Shown: positions 1-7,008, counted from the first letter of the stretch. The stretch: DNA of 8,791 nt from Comamonadaceae bacterium (GCA_947458415.1 CANGZG010000101.1:1-8791); one strand, 5' to 3'. Notes: generated by a model from the letters alone, not told the origin. A program made the numbers and translations.

Positions 1-2
1 AA

Positions 3-212
3 AAAATCATTGGCATGGAGATCATCCGCAACCTGACACGTGAAGGCAAAGAAAACGATTTCTTGTGGGCAGGCAAGGGCACGATCCTCGACCCGAACAA
101 TGGCAAGGTGTACACCGTGAAGATAAAGCCTATCGAAGGTGGCAAGCGTCTTCAGGTACGCGGTTACATTGGTGTGTTCTACCGAACCCAATTGTGGGTT
201 CGCGTGGAGTAA
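3..212 (+). CDS. DUF2147 domain protein, C-terminal part (5' end outside window)
   Basis: The reading frame is open from the window's left edge to TAA at 210-212, so only about the last 69 residues are visible. They read like the end of the DUF2147 family: a 'GMEI' strand, a 'LDPNNGKVYT' turn, then 'LQVRGYIG' and a closing 'RTQLWVRVE'. The pattern of a G-K-x-Y turn, an R-G-Y-I-G strand and a final aromatic strand is characteristic of this family of small, usually exported beta-rich proteins of unknown function. The expected signal peptide lies outside the window. The next gene starts 30 bases downstream on the same strand, so the two may share a transcript, though their functions have no known link. 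The ATG at 15 is internal to the domain and is not taken as the start. Family assignment is fairly secure; biochemical role is unknown. Confidence 0.8.
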   Translation, partial: KIIGMEIIRNLTREGKENDFLWAGKGTILDPNNGKVYTVKIKPIEGGKRLQVRGYIGVFYRTQLWVRVE

Positions 213-242
213 ACGTGTTGTTCACTTGAATGGGATGGACCG

Positions 243-1001
243 ATGACTTCTGTACTGCATAACCAAGAACACGGCGTATTGACGTTGACCCTGAACCGGG
301 TGGATAAAAAAAACGCATTGACCGCAGACATGTATGCGTCGCTGGCAGACCATTTGACGCAGGCGCAAACCGCTGACGATGTGCGGGTGGTGTTGCTGCA
401 AGGGCATGAAACCGTGTTCAGCGCGGGCAACGACATCGCCGATTTTTTGCAACAGCCACCTGCCGACACGAATTCACCGGTGTCGCGGTTTTTGCGGGGC
501 ATCGCGGTCTTCCCCAAGCCCTTGTTGGCCTCGGTATGCGGGCCGGCGGTGGGTGTGGGTACCACCATGTTGTTTCATTGTGATTTGGTGTATGCCGGAG
601 ACAACGCGGCCTTTTCCATGCCGTTTGTCAATTTAGGTCTGTGTCCGGAAGCTGCGTCCAGTTTGTTGGCGGTGCAACTCATGGGGTATCAACGTGCCGC
701 TGAAGCCTTGCTGATGGGCGAACCTTTCATGGTGGAGTCTGCGTTGGAATTCGGTTTGATCAGCCGTGTGTTGCCGCCCGCAGAAGTCAATGCGTATGCG
801 CAGCGTCAAGCGCAAAAAATGGCTGCCAAACCGTTGGCGTCGTTGATCGAAACCAAACGTTTGATGAAGCAGGGCAAAACCCCTGCCGTGTTGGCGCAAA
901 TGGACGAAGAATCGGCGGTGTTCGCTCGCATGCTCAAAGAACCTGCGGCTGTCGAGGCATTCAGCGCCTTCATGGAAAAACGCAAACCAGTGTTTAATTG
1001 A
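243..1001 (+). CDS. Crotonase-family protein, probable delta3,delta2-enoyl-CoA isomerase
   Basis: A 252-residue protein, normal length for a crotonase. The first oxyanion-hole segment is 'FSAGNDIADF' (residues 59-68), the second 'CGPAVGVGTT' (99-108), followed by 'CDLVYAG'. Aligned by eye to rat enoyl-CoA hydratase, the two catalytic glutamates are absent: the Glu144 position is Thr108 and the Glu164 position is Phe128. A glutamate occurs instead at Glu136 in 'GLCPEAASS', where peroxisomal-type enoyl-CoA isomerases (ECI2, yeast Eci1) have their single catalytic Glu. It therefore more likely moves a double bond from position 3 to 2 in unsaturated acyl-CoA during beta-oxidation than hydrates enoyl-CoA. 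That is inference from residues; a general 'enoyl-CoA hydratase/isomerase' label would be safe. The ATG at 243 follows a weak purine-rich stretch (231-238). It lies 30 bases after the DUF2147 gene and converges with a thioesterase 18 bases beyond its stop. Confidence 0.9.
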   Translation: MTSVLHNQEHGVLTLTLNRVDKKNALTADMYASLADHLTQAQTADDVRVVLLQGHETVFSAGNDIADFLQQPPADTNSPVSRFLRGIAVFPKPLLASVCGPAVGVGTTMLFHCDLVYAGDNAAFSMPFVNLGLCPEAASSLLAVQLMGYQRAAEALLMGEPFMVESALEFGLISRVLPPAEVNAYAQRQAQKMAAKPLASLIETKRLMKQGKTPAVLAQMDEESAVFARMLKEPAAVEAFSAFMEKRKPVFN

Positions 1002-1007
1002 TGGGTG

Positions 1008-1025
1008 GCTTGACCGTATTCAAGC
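1008..1025 (+). terminator. Weak hairpin between convergent isomerase and thioesterase genes
   Basis: GCTTGA (1008-1013) and TCAAGC (1020-1025) form a 6-bp stem with a 6-base loop, followed after two bases by CTTTT. It lies just after the isomerase stop and overlaps the thioesterase stop on the other strand. It could serve as a weak intrinsic terminator for the plus-strand gene, but the stem is short and the T-run is interrupted. Confidence 0.25.
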
Positions 1026-1448
1026 GTCTTTTCGTTCGATGGGGCGGGGTTTACCGTTCGCATCGATGGCCACATAGGTCACATTCGCTTCGGTGACTTT
1101 CAAGTAAGTGCCTTGCATGCTGAAGCGCTCAGCGAACACTTCAACTTTCACCGTGATCGAGGTGTTGCCGATGCGGGTGACTGAACTGAAGAAGCTCAAA
1201 ATGTCGCCCACTTTGACCGGTTGCTTGAAAATGAATTCGTTGACCGCCACGGTAGCGATGCGGCCATTCACATAGCGCGCCGGCAACACCGCGCCAGCCA
1301 AGTCCACTTGCGCCATCACCCAACCGCCAAAAATGTCGCCGCTTTGGTTGCAGTCGGCAGGCATGGGAATGACTTTGAGCACCAGTTCGGCATCCTGAGG
1401 CAGGCTGCTGACGGTGTGGCGGGCGTCCTTGGTTGATGTCACAGGCAC
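1020..1448 (-). CDS. yciA: YciA-like hotdog acyl-CoA thioesterase
   Basis: A 142-residue single hotdog-fold protein, close to the size of E. coli YciA. The active-site segment 'MPADCNQSGDIFGGW' (29-43) followed by 'VMAQVDLAGA' matches the family block in which Asp (Asp44 of Haemophilus YciA, here Asp49) is catalytic and the preceding Asn (here Asn34) is conserved. Later strands 'VAVNEFIFKQPVKVGD' and 'NVTYVAIDANGKPRPI' are also typical. The family hydrolyses acyl-CoA to free acid and CoA in the cytoplasm, often as a hexamer. No ATG is available before residue 29, which is already inside the domain, so the start must be GTG, either at 1446-1448 (used here) or at 1440-1442. The start codon lies inside a strong inverted repeat shared with the divergent ABC gene, and no good ribosome binding site is visible. 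Confidence 0.92.
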   Translation of the reverse strand: MPVTSTKDARHTVSSLPQDAELVLKVIPMPADCNQSGDIFGGWVMAQVDLAGAVLPARYVNGRIATVAVNEFIFKQPVKVGDILSFFSSVTRIGNTSITVKVEVFAERFSMQGTYLKVTEANVTYVAIDANGKPRPIERKDA

Positions 1449-1481
1449 AATCCAGGTTGTTGTTTAACCTGTATTGTGCCT
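1443..1481. repeat. 39-base near-perfect inverted repeat over a divergent start region
   Basis: Left arm AGGCACAATCCAGGTT (1443-1458) pairs with right arm AACCTGTATTGTGCCT (1466-1481) in 15 of 16 positions, the only mismatch being 1452/1472, around a 7-base centre (1459-1465). It fills the gap between the thioesterase and ABC exporter genes, covering the thioesterase GTG and ending two bases before the likely ABC ATG. It could be a regulator-binding site, an RNA hairpin that hides the start codons, or a remnant of a small palindromic repeat element. I see no convincing -35/-10 pair for either gene inside it. Confidence 0.8.
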
Positions 1482-1483
1482 TT

Positions 1484-3307
1484 ATGCGTCCTCACGCTGC
1501 CCCGACCCCCGCCTTGCCTGTCTCTGGCGCACCCCAACCGACCGTGTCGGACTGGGCGACCTTGAAGCGTTTGTTGCCTTACCTGTGGGCATACAAATGG
1601 CGGGTGATGGCTGCGCTGTCGTTCATGGTGTGTGCCAAGTTCGCCAACGTGGGCGTGCCCTTGTTGCTCAAGGAATTGATCGACACCTTGACACCGCAAC
1701 CCACCGGCGCGCAAATCGCGTTGGTGGTTCCTTTGGCATTGTTGGTTGGCTATGGTTTGTTGCGTTTGTCGGTGTCCGCGTTCACCGAGTTGCGCGAATT
1801 GGTGTTCGCCGCTGCCACCCAAGGCGCAGCCCGCAAAATTGCGTTGCAAACCTTTGAACATTTGCACCATCTGAGTTTGCGCTTTCATTTGGAGCGACAA
1901 ACCGGCGGCATGAGTCGCGACATTGAACGTGGCGTGCGAGGCATCGAATCACTGATTGCCTATTCTCTCTACAGCATCGTGCCGACATTGATTGAAGTGG
2001 TGCTGGTGTTGAGCATTTTGGGCGTTAAGTTTGACAAGTGGTATGCCATCATCACTTTGCTGGCGCTGGCCATGTACATTTATTTCACGGTGACCGTCAC
2101 CGAATGGCGCACTCAGTTTCGCAAGCAGGTGAATGAATTGGATTCGGGTGCGCACACGCGGGCCATCGATTCGTTGTTGAACTATGAAACAGTGAAATAC
2201 TTTGGCAATGAAGCCTTTGAAGCCGCACGCTATGACGAAAGCCTGAACAAACTCAGGCAGGCGCGAATCAAAGCACAACATTCGTTGAGCGCGCTCAACA
2301 TCGGTCAGCAATTGATCATTGCGGTGGCATTGGTCGCGATGTTGTGGCGTGCCACAGAAGGCGTGGTGCAAGGGCACATGAGCTTGGGCGACTTGGTCAT
2401 GATCAATGCTTTCATGATTCAGTTATACATACCGCTCAATTTTTTGGGCGTGATTTACCGTGAAATCAAACAAAGCCTGACCGACTTGGACTGCATGTTC
2501 AGCCTGTTGGAAAAGAACCGTGAAGTCGCTGATGTGCCAACGGCCGTGGCATTGCAACTGGCGCGCTCGCCTGAGGTGCGTTTTGAGCAAGTGCATTTCG
2601 CGTACGAACCCAAGCGACCGATTCTGCATGGCATCAGCTTGACCATTCCGGCGGGCAAGACCGTGGCTGTGGTGGGCCCATCGGGTTCAGGCAAATCCAC
2701 ATTGGCGCGTTTGCTGTTTCGTTTTTACGATGTGCAACAAGGTGCGATACGCATCGATGGCCATGAGTTGCGGCAACTCACCCAAGACAGTGTGCGGCAA
2801 GCGATTGGCATCGTGCCGCAAGACACCGTTTTGTTCAATGACACCGTGTACTACAACATCGCATATGGCCATACACGGGCGAGCCGTGCCGAGGTGGAAG
2901 AGGCGGCCAAATCAGCGCGCATCCATGATTTCATTTCGTCAACACCACTGGGTTACGACACCATGGTCGGGGAACGCGGTCTCAAATTGTCTGGCGGTGA
3001 AAAACAACGGGTTGCGATTGCGCGCACGTTGCTCAAGAACCCGTCGATTTTGATTTTTGATGAAGCCACCTCCGCATTGGACAGCAGCAATGAGCGGGCC
3101 ATTCAAGCTGAGTTGCGCGAAGCTGCGCAGAACAAAACCACGCTGGTGATTGCACACCGCTTGTCGACCGTGGTGGATGCCCACGAAATCCTGGTGCTGG
3201 ACGCGGGCCACATTGTGGAGCGCGGAACGCATGCGCAGTTGTTGCAAGCGAATGGCCGTTATGCGCAAATGTGGGCCTTGCAGCAAAGCCAAGAAAATGT
3301 CGATTAA
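1484..3307 (+). CDS. Atm1/HMT1-type ABC exporter, fused permease and ATPase
   Basis: A half-transporter of 607 residues. About six membrane helices lie at roughly 40-62, 78-100, 158-180, 186-205, 274-292 and 302-322. The ATPase domain follows from about 365, with Walker A 'GPSGSGKST' (398-406), Q-loop Gln446, signature 'LSGGEKQR' (502-509), Walker B 'ILIFDE' ending in Asp526-Glu527, and switch His558. Two blocks point to the Atm1 subfamily: 'QTGGMSRDIERG' (139-150) and 'LLNYETVKYFGNE' (231-243). Characterised members export glutathione-linked sulfur, persulfide or metal conjugates and act as homodimers in the inner membrane; the substrate here is inferred only. The frame is open upstream to TTG at 1433 and ATG at 1436, but those starts would run through the inverted repeat and overlap the thioesterase; the ATG at 1484 gives an N-terminus that looks normal for beta-proteobacteria. 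No start has a clear ribosome binding site. Its stop overlaps the convergent transglycosylase stop. Confidence 0.93.
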   Translation: MRPHAAPTPALPVSGAPQPTVSDWATLKRLLPYLWAYKWRVMAALSFMVCAKFANVGVPLLLKELIDTLTPQPTGAQIALVVPLALLVGYGLLRLSVSAFTELRELVFAAATQGAARKIALQTFEHLHHLSLRFHLERQTGGMSRDIERGVRGIESLIAYSLYSIVPTLIEVVLVLSILGVKFDKWYAIITLLALAMYIYFTVTVTEWRTQFRKQVNELDSGAHTRAIDSLLNYETVKYFGNEAFEAARYDESLNKLRQARIKAQHSLSALNIGQQLIIAVALVAMLWRATEGVVQGHMSLGDLVMINAFMIQLYIPLNFLGVIYREIKQSLTDLDCMFSLLEKNREVADVPTAVALQLARSPEVRFEQVHFAYEPKRPILHGISLTIPAGKTVAVVGPSGSGKSTLARLLFRFYDVQQGAIRIDGHELRQLTQDSVRQAIGIVPQDTVLFNDTVYYNIAYGHTRASRAEVEEAAKSARIHDFISSTPLGYDTMVGERGLKLSGGEKQRVAIARTLLKNPSILIFDEATSALDSSNERAIQAELREAAQNKTTLVIAHRLSTVVDAHEILVLDAGHIVERGTHAQLLQANGRYAQMWALQQSQENVD

Positions 3308-5340
3308 GGCAAGTCGTTGTCTTGCGGCGGGTCATTTTTTTCGGCCGGTCCGATTTTCCCCAATCTGGCTTTGAGCGACTGTGGTTCACCGGTGATGATG
3401 GCCGAGTACATGGTGGCGTTGCTCAATACTTTTTTCACGTAATCACGTGTTTCAGTGAAGGGGATGCATTCCGTCCAAATCGCCCCTTCCAACACGGGTC
3501 CGTTGCGCCATTTCCGGGGACGGCTCGGGCCTGCGTTGTAAGCAGCGGCAGCCATGGGCATGGAGCCTTGGAAATTGTCCAACACCAATTTCAAATAACC
3601 GGTGCCGATGGCGATGTTGGTGTCCCGTTGGTTGAGTTGATCGGGTTGAAAATTTTTCAAGCCGATTTTTTTGGCGGTCCATTTGGCTGTGCGCGGCATG
3701 ACTTGCATCAAACCGCTGGCGCCGACGCTGGAGCGCGCATTGATGATGAATCGACTCTCTTGGCGAATCAGCCCGTAAACATATGCAGGGTCAAGGTTGA
3801 TTTCGCGCGTGCGAGTCAGCACGTCGTCTTTGAACGGCATCGGGTAGCGGTGGTTGGTGTCGAATTGCACAGCACGTTCGCTGCTGCTGATACAACGATC
3901 CCACATTTCCAATTCGCAAGCCCATTGCGCCACGGCAAGTCTTTCGCGGTCAGTCAGTCGTCCGCGTCTGCCTTGTGAATCGACCAAGCCTGTGGTGTAG
4001 TTCCATTCACGCACCCCGTCTTGCCTGATGCCAATGCGAATTGCGTGCACCGCGCGTTGCAATCCCGGGTTGGATTTCACGGCTTCCAATTCAGCGGCGG
4101 TTGGTGGTGCGGGGCGGGCAGGCAACGTGATTTTTTGCCCCAGTTCTTCCAAGGCCAGTTGCTCGTAAAAGCCTTGGTGACCGGCAATGCTTTGCAGCGC
4201 CAACAAGGCCTGCGGCATGGCGGTGGTGGATAAAGGCTGTTTGGCGATCAACGCGCGGGCGCGCCAGTACACCCACGCGGGGTCTTTTTGTGCGGATGGG
4301 CCCATGGCTTCAATCGCCGCTTCAACCATGGACCAACGCGGCACACCTTGGGCTCGCAGTGCTGCCCGAACCATCCATGCCAACAAATCATCGCTCAGCC
4401 CTTGACCCGTGCCAGCAGATTGGAAATGCTCCACCGCCTTGCTGTCAAAGTCCATGGCGGCTTGTTTGCCAATGACAGCCCACAGCCAGTGCAGTTGTTC
4501 AGTGGTGAGTTGCTTTGCCAATGAATGGCTTTGGATGAACTTGATCGCAGCGGCATGGTCATTGGCAGCGAGTTTCACCAAAGCCAGCGTGATCCATTCC
4601 GGGGTTTCTTTGCCCAGCGAAGTGACACGTTGTTGCAAGAAGCGCTGAGGGTTGGCCATCAGTTCATCGAGCTTGGCCATGCTCTCGCCTGACACCATGC
4701 GCAACGCGTCTCTGGCGGGCGGTTTGCGGTTGATTTCAACCATGCTGCGGGCTTTGCGCCAAGCGTCCAGCGCATTGACCCGCTTGGCCAACAACAATTC
4801 TTCAAACGCATGGGTGCAGCCTTCGTCGGCATTTCGCAAGCCCAACCAAGTTCTGCGGATCTGCTCTTCTTGCGCCGCTGTGCCTTCAAATTTTTTCTGG
4901 CTGCTGATCAACCAGTTGGCGTAGCACTCCACATCCTTGTCGTCGTGCATGCGGTAAAGCGCGTATTCACGTTGGAACAGGTTCCATTCTTGGCGCTGCG
5001 CCAAAACCAGCAACCAGTCGTTGCGTAACCGGTCTTCTTGGTAGGTGCCTGCGTATTTGTTTAAAAACTCTTTGACTTCACCGTCGCTGGCATCCCCGAG
5101 CCGAACACGCAGCTCCCAATAGGCGGCCCAAGGTTCAAGGACGTGGCCTTTGGCTTGAGGCAGGAGTTGGGTCAGTTTGCGCCTGTCGTTGTGGGCGTAG
5201 GCGTTGGACATGTCGATCACGATTTGATCGACTCTGTCGGGTGAAGCGCTCAGTGTGGTGGCGTAAACGGGTTGCAGACAAGCGAGGAGCAGGCTGCCCG
5301 CCACACTGGTGCAGAGGCGACGGATCACAAACAAGGACAT
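3304..5340 (-). CDS. slt: Periplasmic soluble lytic murein transglycosylase, Slt70-like
   Basis: A 678-residue protein, near the 645 of E. coli Slt70. The start at ATG 5338-5340 gives a signal peptide: 'FVIRR' then a hydrophobic core, with likely cleavage after Ala27 ('VYA-TT'). An upstream in-frame start near 5403 would add 21 unrelated residues and overlap the divergent gene. The long alpha-helical middle corresponds to the ring-shaped U and L domains of Slt70; 'NHRYPMPFKD' is typical of the link to the catalytic part. The lysozyme-like domain shows 'IRQESRF' with catalytic Glu528, 'GLMQVMPRTA' (543-552) and 'AAYNAGPSR' (599-607), the motifs of family 1 transglycosylases. It cleaves the MurNAc-GlcNAc bond of peptidoglycan to give 1,6-anhydroMurNAc ends during wall turnover. 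The 'KKIGLKNFQPDQLNQRDTN' segment fits family spacing. The short C-terminal tail is charged and proline-rich. Confidence 0.95.
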   Translation of the reverse strand: MSLFVIRRLCTSVAGSLLLACLQPVYATTLSASPDRVDQIVIDMSNAYAHNDRRKLTQLLPQAKGHVLEPWAAYWELRVRLGDASDGEVKEFLNKYAGTYQEDRLRNDWLLVLAQRQEWNLFQREYALYRMHDDKDVECYANWLISSQKKFEGTAAQEEQIRRTWLGLRNADEGCTHAFEELLLAKRVNALDAWRKARSMVEINRKPPARDALRMVSGESMAKLDELMANPQRFLQQRVTSLGKETPEWITLALVKLAANDHAAAIKFIQSHSLAKQLTTEQLHWLWAVIGKQAAMDFDSKAVEHFQSAGTGQGLSDDLLAWMVRAALRAQGVPRWSMVEAAIEAMGPSAQKDPAWVYWRARALIAKQPLSTTAMPQALLALQSIAGHQGFYEQLALEELGQKITLPARPAPPTAAELEAVKSNPGLQRAVHAIRIGIRQDGVREWNYTTGLVDSQGRRGRLTDRERLAVAQWACELEMWDRCISSSERAVQFDTNHRYPMPFKDDVLTRTREINLDPAYVYGLIRQESRFIINARSSVGASGLMQVMPRTAKWTAKKIGLKNFQPDQLNQRDTNIAIGTGYLKLVLDNFQGSMPMAAAAYNAGPSRPRKWRNGPVLEGAIWTECIPFTETRDYVKKVLSNATMYSAIITGEPQSLKARLGKIGPAEKNDPPQDNDLP

Positions 5341-5348
5341 GACACAAT

Positions 5349-5376
5349 GAATACACCTGACATAAGGGGTGCATTC
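5349..5376. promoter_or_regulatory. Imperfect inverted repeat between divergent slt and cyclo-ligase genes
   Basis: GAATACACC (5349-5357) and GGTGCATTC (5368-5376) are complementary in 8 of 9 positions around a 10-base centre. They fill most of the 40-base gap between the two divergent start codons. The right arm overlaps the end of the likely ribosome binding sequence AAGGGG (5364-5369) of the cyclo-ligase. It may be an operator or a chance match. Confidence 0.3.
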
Positions 5377-5380
5377 TCCC

Positions 5381-5962
5381 ATGGACAAAAAAGCCCTTCG
5401 CAAACAATTGATTCAAGAGCGACTTGACATGCCTGATCGCGCGCAACGTGCCGACCTGTTGCAACGCGTCATGCGTATTTGGTTGTTCGATCGCAAAGAG
5501 ACTGTGATCGGTGCTTACTGGCCGATCAAAGGCGAGTTTGACCCCTTGCCGGCGTTGCACCGATGGAAAGAAGACGGCGAATTGCTGGACGACCCGGTGC
5601 TGCGGCGCATCGGTCTGCCCGTGGTGGACAAAATCACCAAAACCTTGACATTTCACGCTTGGTACCCCGGTTGCGACATGGAAGAAGACGCCTACCAAAT
5701 CCCCAAGCCCAAGGACACCGAAGTGGTCGTGCCGACCTTGTTGTTTGTGCCGTGCGTGGGCTATGGGCCAGGCGGTTACCGGCTCGGCTATGGCGGTGGT
5801 TTTTACGACCGCACGTTGGCCCAATTGCAACCATCACCGTTCACGGTGGGTTTGGGTTTTACCAATGGCTTCATCGAGGACATGGCGCCCGAACCCCATG
5901 ATGTGCCTTTGGATGCCCTGCTGAATGAAAACGGGGTGGTTTGGCCTACCCATTTCTCTTGA
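5381..5962 (+). CDS. fau: 5-formyltetrahydrofolate cyclo-ligase
   Basis: A 193-residue cytoplasmic enzyme of typical family length. It converts 5-formyl-THF to 5,10-methenyl-THF with ATP, recovering a dead-end folate made as a side product of serine hydroxymethyltransferase. The N-terminus 'MDKKALRKQLIQERL' matches the basic helix of the family; 'IGAYWPIKGEFD' (43-54) lies at the substrate pocket; and 'GGYRLGYGGGFYDR' (131-144) is the nucleotide-binding signature. The start at ATG 5381 is preferred because AAGGGG lies 11 bases upstream and the family begins at this Lys/Arg-rich helix; a GTG at 5369 would add four residues. It is divergent from slt with a 40-base gap, an arrangement I recall as common in related Burkholderiales. 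In E. coli the homologue is fau (ygfA), next to ssrS; no 6S RNA is visible upstream here. Confidence 0.95.
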   Translation: MDKKALRKQLIQERLDMPDRAQRADLLQRVMRIWLFDRKETVIGAYWPIKGEFDPLPALHRWKEDGELLDDPVLRRIGLPVVDKITKTLTFHAWYPGCDMEEDAYQIPKPKDTEVVVPTLLFVPCVGYGPGGYRLGYGGGFYDRTLAQLQPSPFTVGLGFTNGFIEDMAPEPHDVPLDALLNENGVVWPTHFS

Positions 5963-5986
5963 GTCTGCCCCACCGCATGATTTGCT

Positions 5987-5992
5987 TATGAT
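5987..5992 (+). promoter_or_regulatory. Possible -10 box for the MBL-fold gene
   Basis: TATGAT matches the sigma-70 -10 consensus in five of six positions and lies 29 bases before the ATG. No -35 hexamer is found at normal spacing, so the promoter is tentative. It overlaps a small palindrome at 5989-6002. Confidence 0.3.
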
Positions 5993-6002
5993 GCAAGCAT
6001 CA
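5989..6002. promoter_or_regulatory. Perfect 6-bp-arm palindrome at possible MBL promoter
   Basis: TGATGC and GCATCA are perfect complements around AA. The site begins within the possible -10 box and ends close to the expected transcription start, where a repressor would act. This is the only intergenic stretch longer than 40 bases in the window (5963-6021), which makes it the clearest place for regulation, but short palindromes also arise by chance. Confidence 0.35.
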
Positions 6003-6021
6003 ACTTCCATGCAGGTGTGTC

Positions 6022-7002
6022 ATGTCCAAAGCGTTTGCCAGTCAAAGCGATTTAAGCGATAAAAACATCAGTTTCACGCAGCTCAGTGAGCATTGCTGGG
6101 CTTACACCGCCGAAGGTGACCCGAATTCCGGCGTGATCATCGGGGACAAATACATACTGGTGAGTGACACCACAGCGACCCCGTTGATGGCGCAAGATTT
6201 GATTGCCCGCATTCGCCAAGTCAGCGACAAGCCCATCAAATACGTGCTGTTGACCCACTACCACGCCGTGCGAGTGTTAGGTGCCAGCGCTTACGTGGCC
6301 GAAGGCGCCACAGAAATCATCGCCAGCAAAGGCACATACGATTTGATCGTTGAACGCGGCGCACAAGACATGCAAAGCGAAATGGACCGCTTCCCGCGTT
6401 TGTTCAGAGGCGCTGAAAGCGTGCCCGGCCTGACCTGGCCAACCGTGGTGTTTGGCGATGGCACGCCCGGCAGACAAGGCAGCATTACCTTGGATTTGGG
6501 AGGTGTCAAAGTCGAGATGTGGCATCCCGGCGCAGGACACACGCGCGGCGACACGATAGCTTGGGTGGCGTCAGAACAAGTCCTCTTCAGTGGCGACTTG
6601 GTTGAATACGAGGCGGGCGTCTACACCGGTGACGCGCATTTGGCCGAATGGCCGGCCACCTTGGAAGCACTGCGAGCTTTGGGCGCCGAGGCGATTGTCC
6701 CGGGGCGGGGTGAAGCCATGTTGGGCAATGCCAATGTCAACAAATCACTGGACTACACCCAGCGTTGGGTGGAAACCTTGTTTGATTGCGGCAAACAAGC
6801 TGTCGCGCAAAACCTCGATTTGAAAGCGGCCATGGCCTTGACCCGCCAGCACATGGACCCGGTGTTTGGCAAGGTGTTCATTTACGAACATTGTTTGCCG
6901 TTTGACGTCAGCCGAGCCTATGACGAAGCCAAGGGCATCAAACACCCGCGCATTTGGACCGCGGAGCGGGACAAAGAAATGTGGGCGGCCTTGCAAGCCT
7001 GA
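6022..7002 (+). CDS. MBL-fold protein with altered second zinc site
   Basis: A 326-residue cytoplasmic protein with the metallo-beta-lactamase fold; no signal peptide is visible. The usual HxHxDH motif is present as H79-Y-H81-A-V83-R84, so both histidines of the first metal site are kept while the Asp and His of the second are Val and Arg. The next ligands His173 ('GAGHTRGDT') and bridging Asp192 ('LFSGDLVE') are present, but the final 'PGHG' histidine is Arg229 ('VPGRGE'). A conserved-looking 'EHCLPFDVSRAYDE' (289-302) closes the domain. I recall beta-proteobacterial relatives with the same changes, so this is probably a subfamily rather than decay. Substrate is unknown; 'MBL fold metallo-hydrolase' is the safe name. 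AGGTG (6013-6017) lies four bases before the ATG. It follows the cyclo-ligase by 59 bases with its own possible promoter and converges with the lipoprotein gene 6 bases after its stop. Confidence 0.9.
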   Translation: MSKAFASQSDLSDKNISFTQLSEHCWAYTAEGDPNSGVIIGDKYILVSDTTATPLMAQDLIARIRQVSDKPIKYVLLTHYHAVRVLGASAYVAEGATEIIASKGTYDLIVERGAQDMQSEMDRFPRLFRGAESVPGLTWPTVVFGDGTPGRQGSITLDLGGVKVEMWHPGAGHTRGDTIAWVASEQVLFSGDLVEYEAGVYTGDAHLAEWPATLEALRALGAEAIVPGRGEAMLGNANVNKSLDYTQRWVETLFDCGKQAVAQNLDLKAAMALTRQHMDPVFGKVFIYEHCLPFDVSRAYDEAKGIKHPRIWTAERDKEMWAALQA

Positions 7003-7008
7003 TGGGGC

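Noticed and set aside
243..1448. Possible acyl-CoA metabolic module of isomerase and thioesterase
   Set aside because: The genes are convergent, not co-transcribed, and both families are common housekeeping types; adjacency alone does not show a shared pathway.
3271..3978. 235-codon open frame on the plus strand opposite slt
   Set aside because: It lies wholly antisense to the well-supported catalytic end of slt, starts inside the ABC gene, and its product shows no recognisable motif. It is best explained by the codon bias of slt leaving the opposite frame free of stops.
5135..5830. 231-codon open frame on the minus strand across slt and the cyclo-ligase
   Set aside because: It is antisense to the cyclo-ligase and out of frame with slt; the product is low-complexity in His, Arg and Gln, as shadow frames usually are.
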